This document shows positions 5,927 through 9,945 of a DNA stretch of 9,945 nucleotides, piece after piece. Made by a program: the position numbers and the translations under genes. This stretch comes from Thermoprotei archaeon (GTDB lineage: Archaea > Thermoproteota > Methanomethylicia > Nezhaarchaeales > WYZ-LMO8). The notes under the pieces were generated by a model. The model ran no database searches. It was given only the letters and a program-made list of their open reading frames with translations, and was not told the origin of the DNA. Position 1 is the first letter of the stretch; each line of letters starts with the position of its first letter. The stretch lies in NCBI GenBank assembly GCA_003650865.1, contig QMSN01000026.1, positions 1 through 9,945 on the forward strand, written 5' to 3'.

Positions 5927-6088
5927 TTACCTCTGAAGAGATCTTCTCTTCCATCTTAAGTTGTACGTCTTACATCTTCTACATCTCTCAGCAGATGGAG
6001 GATTCCTAGCCCCGCACTTTCTGCATATCTTAACCATGAGCAGCTTCTTTTGGGCTATCTGCAGCTTAACTGGATCCGTTACAGGCAT
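5927..6088 (-). CDS. rpl40e: large-subunit ribosomal protein eL40 (L40e)
   Basis: A 53-residue, very basic zinc protein of the 50S subunit. In eukaryotes the homologue is made as a ubiquitin fusion; here it stands alone, as is usual in archaea. Seen: Cys22-x2-Cys25 and Cys36-x2-Cys39 (ICRKCGARN ... ERCRRCKTYNLRWKRR), spacing typical of L40e, preceded by DPVKLQIAQKKLLMVK. The ATG at 6088 is chosen because GGGAGGT lies at 6095-6101, six bases upstream. The longer in-frame reading back to 6127 would translate through this SD. Its promoter is probably the palindromic AT element at 6139-6148, giving a leader of about 29 bases. The tRNA-Val follows 17 bases after the stop and has no room for a promoter of its own. 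Confidence 0.93.
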   Translation of the reverse strand: MPVTDPVKLQIAQKKLLMVKICRKCGARNPPSAERCRRCKTYNLRWKRRSLQR

Positions 6089-6138
6089 CTTTATACCTCC
6101 CTCTCTGAGGTCAGAAGGTCTCTTCAACTGTTTGAATA

Positions 6139-6148
6139 ATAAATTTAT
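6139..6148. promoter_or_regulatory. palindromic shared TATA element, eL40/alba
   Basis: ATAAATTTAT is a perfect 10-base palindrome between the divergent eL40 and alba genes. Placing a transcription start about 26 bases away gives an eL40 leader of about 29 bases with a well-spaced SD. On the alba side the leader would be longer, about 55-67 bases, and would carry the hairpin at 6188-6210. CTTTAAT at 6181-6187 is a possible second, alba-only TATA. Confidence 0.5.
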
Positions 6149-6187
6149 CTCTTGTGGAGATGTGTAGTGAGGAGGAAAGACTTTAAT

Positions 6188-6210
6188 CCTCTAACTACAG
6201 TTAGAAGAGG
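6188..6210 (+). promoter_or_regulatory. alba leader hairpin covering SD-like bases
   Basis: CTAAC (6191-6195) pairs with GTTAG (6200-6204) around the loop TACA. The flanking CCT/AGG pairing extends it with a small AG bulge to give CCTCTAAC ... GTTAGAAGAGG. The 3' arm includes part of the GAAGAGGAG purine run that is the best SD candidate for alba. RNA-level control is possible but unproven. Confidence 0.25.
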
Positions 6211-6224
6211 AGTCTACCCTAGCG

Positions 6225-6509
6225 GTGAACAGCTTTATGAGTGAGAACACCGTAATAGTGGGGCAAAAACCAACTATGAACTACGTCTTAGCCTGCCTCA
6301 CGCTCTTCCACCAAGGGTTTAACGACGTAGTGATCAAGGCAAGGGGGAAAGCTATATCAAAGGCTGTTGATGTTGCTAATATCGTGCAAAAAAAGTTTAT
6401 CCCCACAGTTAAAGTTAAAAGCTTGGAACTTGGTAGTGAAAGACTTGTAACTGAGAAAGGAAATGTGGTCAATCTAAGTACCATAACGATAACCCTGACA
6501 AAGCGATGA
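6225..6509 (+). CDS. albA: chromatin/RNA-binding protein Alba
   Basis: An abundant archaeal dimeric nucleoid and RNA-binding protein. The reading frame matches Sulfolobus Alba along its length: [16 protein letters not shown] at the N-terminus, then [20 protein letters not shown] (the central helix with the RNA/DNA-contacting basic residues), [16 protein letters not shown], the beta-hairpin, and [10 protein letters not shown] at the end. The position equal to acetylatable Lys16 of Sulfolobus Alba is Gln (GQKP instead of GKKP), while Lys17 is kept. Start uncertain: GTG at 6225 (94 residues) or ATG at 6237 (90 residues, MSENTVIVG). The GAGGAG at 6206-6211 is somewhat far from both. It heads a same-strand series with the NusA-like gene 16 bases downstream. 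Confidence 0.96.
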   Translation: MNSFMSENTVIVGQKPTMNYVLACLTLFHQGFNDVVIKARGKAISKAVDVANIVQKKFIPTVKVKSLELGSERLVTEKGNVVNLSTITITLTKR

Positions 6510-6525
6510 TTTAAGGGGAGAAGAA

Positions 6526-7029
6526 TTGCAATTTCCAATATGTTACTTCTGTTTGAAGAGCGGGTTGCTATGTAGAACATGTGATGAGAAGTTGAGAAGA
6601 GGAGAGATATCTAAGCTAGACATAGAAGTAGCTAAGTGGTTTCTAGACAATGAAAACAAGTATCCTCAGATGAGGGACTGTACGTTCTATAAAGCTGTAC
6701 AGAAGAATAACTTACTCGTCATCCTAGTAGGCTGTAGAGGTAAAGCTTTGGGGACGTTGTTTTGGAGAAAAATAGGTAAAGCGATAGGTGACGAGAGGAA
6801 GGTCAACGTAAGGGTTATAGAGAAGTCGTCTTCACTTCGAGGTTTACTAAGTCAACTACTTTTCCCTGCTAAGGTGATAACGCTAAATACCATATGGTTA
6901 CCGGACGGCACATGTGAAAGCACTGTTAAGATAGCTCCTGAAGATGTCAAGAGGCTGCCAGCTGACATTAAAGTGCTTGAAGAGGTCATACGAGAACTAC
7001 TTGGAGAGACCGTGTATATAGCCACGTAA
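6526..7029 (+). CDS. NusA-like KH-domain protein with N-terminal zinc finger
   Basis: A 167-residue protein resembling a crenarchaeal family annotated as NusA-like transcription factors; the role in termination/antitermination is inferred from the KH fold, not demonstrated here. Seen: an N-terminal four-cysteine knuckle, Cys6-x2-Cys9 and Cys16-x2-Cys19 (ICYFC ... LLCRTC), a helical stretch with acidic/basic pattern (about 23-45), then a KH-like region (about 55-165). The latter ends with LLFPAKVITLNTIWLPDGT (about 110-128), which fits the strand and turn of NusA-type KH domains, and LPADIKVLEEVIREL. The start is TTG at 6526, with GGGGAG at 6515-6520, five bases upstream; no in-frame ATG keeps the first Cys pair. 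It sits between alba and aspS with gaps of 16 and 20 bases, so probably co-transcribed. Confidence 0.75.
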   Translation: MQFPICYFCLKSGLLCRTCDEKLRRGEISKLDIEVAKWFLDNENKYPQMRDCTFYKAVQKNNLLVILVGCRGKALGTLFWRKIGKAIGDERKVNVRVIEKSSSLRGLLSQLLFPAKVITLNTIWLPDGTCESTVKIAPEDVKRLPADIKVLEEVIRELLGETVYIAT

Positions 7030-7049
7030 AGGGGGCACAGGAGTAACAG

Positions 7050-8381
7050 ATGAGGAACACCATAACCCAGAGGGGTCACTGGAAGAAGACACATTACAAC
7101 TGCCAGCTTAGCTCACTTCCTGATGGTACAGAAGTAACAGTAATGGGCTGGCTTCAGGACGTCAGGGACCTAGGTAAAATAAAGTTCTTAGTTTTAAGGG
7201 ACTCCACAGGCGTAGCTCAGGTGACAGTTAAGGTCGACGCAGCCACGAAGAACATCGTAGACCTCCTATCCAAGCTCACAAGAGAGAGCGTTATAGCCGT
7301 TAAAGGTGTAGTTAAACGCACAGAGAAAAGCAGACTGGGGTTTGAGGTAATTCCGTCAGAGCTGAAGGTCTTAAACTACGCTAAGAAGCCACTTCCACTA
7401 GAGGTTACAGGCAAAACTCCTGCTGACTTCGAGACTAGAATGTCGGTAAGGTTCATGGACTTAAGGAGGAGGAGTGAGCTATTAATATTTAAAATACAGC
7501 ATGAGGTGCTCAGAGCTATAAGGAGCTTCCTCCACGAAAAGGGGTTTACTGAGGTATTTACACCCAAGATCTTGGCCTCGGCAACTGAAGGAGGAGCTGA
7601 ACTATTTAAGGTCAAATACTTCGATAAAGACGCCTACCTAGCGCAAAGCCCTCAATTATATAAGGAGGTCTTGACGAGCTGTTTTGAAAAAGTCTACGAG
7701 ATAGGAGTTTACTTCAGAGCTGAGGAGTCCAATACCCCCTACCACCTAAATGAGTTCGTATCCGTAGACATTGAGGCGGCCTTCATGGATTACGAAGACG
7801 TCATGCAGCTCTTAGAAGAATGCATTAAGCACGTCTACCATCACCTCGCAGCCAACTGTTCAAGAGAGTTAAGAGAGCTAGGCGTAGAGCTAACTAAAGA
7901 AGATGTGACAAAACACTTCCCCAGAATAACTTACTCAAAAGCCCTCGAAGTACTTCAAGACAAAGGGTTTGCGATAAACTGGGGAGAGGACTTAACGACG
8001 CCTGCCCTCAGGAAGTTAAGTGAGGAATTCGAGGGCTACTACTTCATAACCGACTGGCCGACTGAGACGAAGCCCTTCTACATAAAGCCTTCAGTAAAGG
8101 ACAAGAATATATGTGAAGCATTTGACTTAATGTGGCGTCACATAGAGCTTGCCAGCGGCGGAACGAGAATCCACGTGAGGGAGGAGCTTGAGGAGAGCCT
8201 CAGACTTAAGGGTTTAAACCCCGAGAGCTTCAAGGAGCACTTAAAAGCATTCGACTATGGAATGCCTCCTCATGCTGGGTGGGGGTTGGGGCTCTCGAGG
8301 CTCATCATGGCGATAACGAGGAGACAAAATATTAGGGAAGTAGTGCTATTTCCACGTGATAGAACGAGGCTTACACCTTAA
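7050..8381 (+). CDS. aspS: aspartyl-tRNA synthetase, archaeal type
   Basis: Charges tRNA-Asp, and possibly tRNA-Asn, with aspartate. The 443 residues show an OB-fold anticodon-binding domain (about 14-110; VMGWLQDVRDLGKIKFLVLRD). A class II catalytic domain follows: motif 1 region KGFTEVFTPKI (164-174), the aspartate-site loop ATEGGAELF (178-186), AQSPQLYK (198-205), motif 2 FRAEESNTPYHLNEF (222-236), SGGTRIH (369-375) and motif 3 GWGLGLSRLIM (410-420), ending FPRDRTRLTP. Length and lack of the bacterial GAD insert are archaeal/eukaryal. At the two positions that separate strict from relaxed archaeal enzymes, it has Gln36 and Arg95, neither canonical pair. The ATG at 7050 has GGAG at 7040-7043, six bases upstream, and lies 20 bases after the NusA-like stop. 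Confidence 0.97.
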   Translation: MRNTITQRGHWKKTHYNCQLSSLPDGTEVTVMGWLQDVRDLGKIKFLVLRDSTGVAQVTVKVDAATKNIVDLLSKLTRESVIAVKGVVKRTEKSRLGFEVIPSELKVLNYAKKPLPLEVTGKTPADFETRMSVRFMDLRRRSELLIFKIQHEVLRAIRSFLHEKGFTEVFTPKILASATEGGAELFKVKYFDKDAYLAQSPQLYKEVLTSCFEKVYEIGVYFRAEESNTPYHLNEFVSVDIEAAFMDYEDVMQLLEECIKHVYHHLAANCSRELRELGVELTKEDVTKHFPRITYSKALEVLQDKGFAINWGEDLTTPALRKLSEEFEGYYFITDWPTETKPFYIKPSVKDKNICEAFDLMWRHIELASGGTRIHVREELEESLRLKGLNPESFKEHLKAFDYGMPPHAGWGLGLSRLIMAITRRQNIREVVLFPRDRTRLTP

Positions 8382-8395
8382 CTCTACAGGTAGAG
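8382..8395 (+). repeat. short inverted repeat between aspS and the PP-loop gene
   Basis: CTCTAC-AG-GTAGAG begins directly after the aspS stop codon: six symmetric base pairs around two bases, or five pairs with a four-base loop. It could slow or trim the transcript between the two genes. There is no T-run behind it, so it is not a convincing terminator. Confidence 0.3.
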
Positions 8396-8417
8396 GTGCG
8401 CTGAGGTCCTACATATC

Positions 8418-9945
8418 ATGAGGAGGTTCTTCCCTCTATACTGGTGTGACAACTGTAACGTCCCGTTACTAGTGAGGAACTGTTGCCTCTGCGGCAATAA
8501 TAGAGATGCCAGAGAAGTTGCAATAACGCCTCCTGGCGACGTAAAGCCCGCTTTTAAAGGAGAACTTCAAGAACTTCGCAGAGTAATAGATCAAGAGTTT
8601 GGAGAGGTAGGACCTAACCTCACACCAAGCGATAGGGTTGTGTTATTAAACAAGGTGCCTCACCAGGACCTAGCCTATGAGGTGATAGTGGATGGTTACG
8701 TAATAGGTCTCTGGAGATTTGAAGTGGAAAGTTCCTCGTGGAGCTTCCTCCCCTCCATGGAAGGGGCTCGTAGGTTGGCGTTGCTGAAAGCTAGGAAGTG
8801 GGTTATTGCAGATAGAGGGGCTGAAGAGGCTGTAGCTAAAGGTGCTAACTTACTGGCGCCGGGAGTTGTGGCCTTAGATGACGGTATAAGAGGAGGAGAT
8901 CAGGTCTACGTGGTTAATGAGGAAGGGCTTGCCATAGCTGTGGGAAAAGTGCCTCGAGACTTTAATGCAAACCTGGAGAGAGGTAGAGGCATCGTAGTCA
9001 AGGTCAGGCAACATGCCAAGGCCGAGGAGGCTAAGGTGAACACCAAAGGCAGTAGCTGGGAAGATGTCATAGTAGCCAATAAGCGCCGCCTAGAGGAGAT
9101 CGAGGAAAGGGCTGCTAGGCTGGTACGCGATGTGTATAGTAAAGAGGCCAAACCCGTTGTGGTGTCGTTTTCAGGAGGCAAGGATAGCCTCGCAGTCCTG
9201 CTATTAGCGATGAAAGCCCTCAGCAAAGACTTCTACGTAGTCTTCTCCAATACTGGAGTTGAGTATCCGGATAACGTGAGTTACGTGCATAGAGTCGTTA
9301 AGGCCCTAGATCTTCAAGATAAGTTTCTAGAGGTCAAAGCGAATGTTAACTTCTTCAACGCCATGGAGATCTTCGGACCACCAGCCCGAGACTATAGGTG
9401 GTGCTGTAAGGTATGTAAGCTAGCGCCCACAGCCCGCGCTCTAAGAGAGGTGTCAAGTGGAGAGAGCCTAGTCCTCGTGGGACTAAGAGCCTTAGAGTCC
9501 AGCAGAAGAAGAAGCCGTGGAGCCTTTTGGAGGAGCATATGGATCAAAGGGCAGGTAGCCCTATCACCCATCTACGATTGGAGCACGCTAGAGGTGTGGC
9601 TCTACCTCATGTGGAAAAACGTAGAAGTCAACCCTCTCTACGAAAAAGGCCTTGAGAGAATAGGATGTTGGGTCTGTCCAAGTATGGAGTTAGCTGAAAT
9701 CTCTAAGACCATGAACATCATGGGGGAGGAATGGCATAAGTACATGGAGAAGGTATCTGGCATGTTGAATATGTCGGAGCAACAGCTCAAATACGGCTTA
9801 TGGAGATGGAGGTACAAGGAGCCATTTAAGAGAAAGCAAAGAAAGGCCAAGGGAGTATTGGACTTCATCGCAAAGAAGCTTAGAAGGAGCTTAAAAGTAA
9901 AGGTTGAGAATGAGGTACTTCAAAGGTTTCTAAACATTTTAAAGA
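8418..9945 (+). CDS. zinc ribbon-PUA-PP-loop protein, PAPS-reductase superfamily, partial
   Basis: Open to the window end (509 codons seen). Domains in order: a zinc ribbon (Cys10-x2-Cys13, Cys22-x2-Cys25); an unassigned region (about 30-120); a PUA-like RNA-binding domain (about 125-197, AKGANLLAPGV ... GDQVYVV ... AIAVGKV); a linker helix; then a PP-loop ATPase of the PAPS reductase/ATP sulfurylase type (about 245-425) with the pyrophosphate loop SFSGGKDS (250-257) and NTGVEYP (278-284). Cys329-Cys330 and Cys417-x2-Cys420 reproduce the CC-x(about 80)-CxxC iron-sulfur signature of APS reductases, and Cys333 lies between them. No catalytic ECG-type cysteine follows in the visible part. The PUA domain suggests an RNA substrate, for example tRNA thiolation, but the reaction is unknown. 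The ATG at 8418 has GAGGT at 8403-8407, ten bases upstream; the gene follows aspS by 36 bases. Confidence 0.85.
   Translation, partial: MRRFFPLYWCDNCNVPLLVRNCCLCGNNRDAREVAITPPGDVKPAFKGELQELRRVIDQEFGEVGPNLTPSDRVVLLNKVPHQDLAYEVIVDGYVIGLWRFEVESSSWSFLPSMEGARRLALLKARKWVIADRGAEEAVAKGANLLAPGVVALDDGIRGGDQVYVVNEEGLAIAVGKVPRDFNANLERGRGIVVKVRQHAKAEEAKVNTKGSSWEDVIVANKRRLEEIEERAARLVRDVYSKEAKPVVVSFSGGKDSLAVLLLAMKALSKDFYVVFSNTGVEYPDNVSYVHRVVKALDLQDKFLEVKANVNFFNAMEIFGPPARDYRWCCKVCKLAPTARALREVSSGESLVLVGLRALESSRRRSRGAFWRSIWIKGQVALSPIYDWSTLEVWLYLMWKNVEVNPLYEKGLERIGCWVCPSMELAEISKTMNIMGEEWHKYMEKVSGMLNMSEQQLKYGLWRWRYKEPFKRKQRKAKGVLDFIAKKLRRSLKVKVENEVLQRFLNILK

Noticed and set aside
5763..5954. Minus-strand 63-codon frame through the tRNA
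   Set aside because: It translates the whole tRNA-Val and part of eL40 in the wrong frame; it is a by-product of the tRNA sequence.
5961..6167. Plus-strand frame opposite eL40
   Set aside because: It mirrors the conserved zinc protein on the other strand and has no SD.
6524..6533. Palindrome AATTGCAATT at the NusA-like start
   Set aside because: It is short, overlaps the start codon and is expected by chance in AT-rich sequence.
6281..6580. Minus-strand 99-codon frame opposite alba
   Set aside because: Alba is certain on the plus strand; this frame is its shadow.
6500..6620. Possible C/D box guide RNA (GTGATGA near 6580, CTGA at 6493)
   Set aside because: The boxes are in the wrong order and spacing, and lie inside coding sequence.
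6852..7094. Minus-strand frame across the NusA-like/aspS junction
   Set aside because: It spans two plus-strand genes and shows no protein signature.
8906..9226. Minus-strand 106-codon frame opposite the PUA/PP-loop gene
   Set aside because: It is antisense to the PUA and PP-loop domains, is Ser/Leu-rich and has no plausible start signal.
1..9945. CRISPR array, insertion sequence, integration site, replication origin or defence cassette
   Set aside because: I found no regularly spaced repeats, transposase or integrase, direct repeat at the tRNA end, or origin-like repeat cluster in any gap; all gaps are under 140 bases.

Overview
The window is from a hyperthermophile-like archaeon of the TACK group, most likely Thermoproteota (Crenarchaeota) or a close relative. 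The support is a stand-alone Rpo8/RpoG RNA polymerase subunit, a long SmAP3-type Lsm protein with a C-terminal domain, an Alba protein, an archaeal TFB-like factor, an archaeosine-type tRNA-guanine transglycosylase, an intron in the tRNA anticodon loop, short TATA-driven leaders and Shine-Dalgarno (SD) motifs with some TTG/GTG starts. I cannot name the genus. Coding density is high, and I see no transposon, CRISPR array, prophage or other foreign cargo.

Layout: (1) 1-986, minus, 3'-truncated by the window edge: a beta-CASP metallo-beta-lactamase ribonuclease. (2) 1089-1811, plus: a PAC2-family proteasome assembly chaperone/activator, divergent from the nuclease. (3) 1850-3457 and 3467-3913, minus: an lsm-tgt operon, convergent with the PAC2 gene. 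(4) 4018-4389, plus: rpo8, divergent from lsm, then 4497-5549, a divergent TFIIB-like factor, and 5525-5842, an overlapping unknown 105-residue ORF. (5) 5824-5909 and 5927-6088, minus: an intron-bearing tRNA-Val(CAC) directly behind the gene for ribosomal protein eL40. (6) 6225-9945, plus: an alba, NusA-like KH/zinc protein, aspS, PUA/PP-loop protein series; the last gene runs off the window.

Almost every gene serves RNA synthesis, RNA processing, tRNA modification or translation: RNA polymerase subunit and initiation factor, transcription-linked KH protein, RNase, Lsm, TGT, tRNA, AspRS, eL40 and Alba. The tRNA-Val carries G15, the base that archaeosine TGT modifies. Three divergent gene pairs each share a single AT-rich palindromic or near-palindromic element placed to act as a TATA box in both directions.

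No completely new defence or mobile system is visible. The items most worth a second look are the zinc ribbon-PUA-PP-loop protein with an APS-reductase-like iron-sulfur signature but no catalytic ECG cysteine motif, the divergent TFB with operator-like palindromes, the 105-residue unknown ORF whose end is encoded by the tRNA gene, the HbYX-like C-terminus of the PAC2 protein, and the non-standard specificity residues of AspRS.
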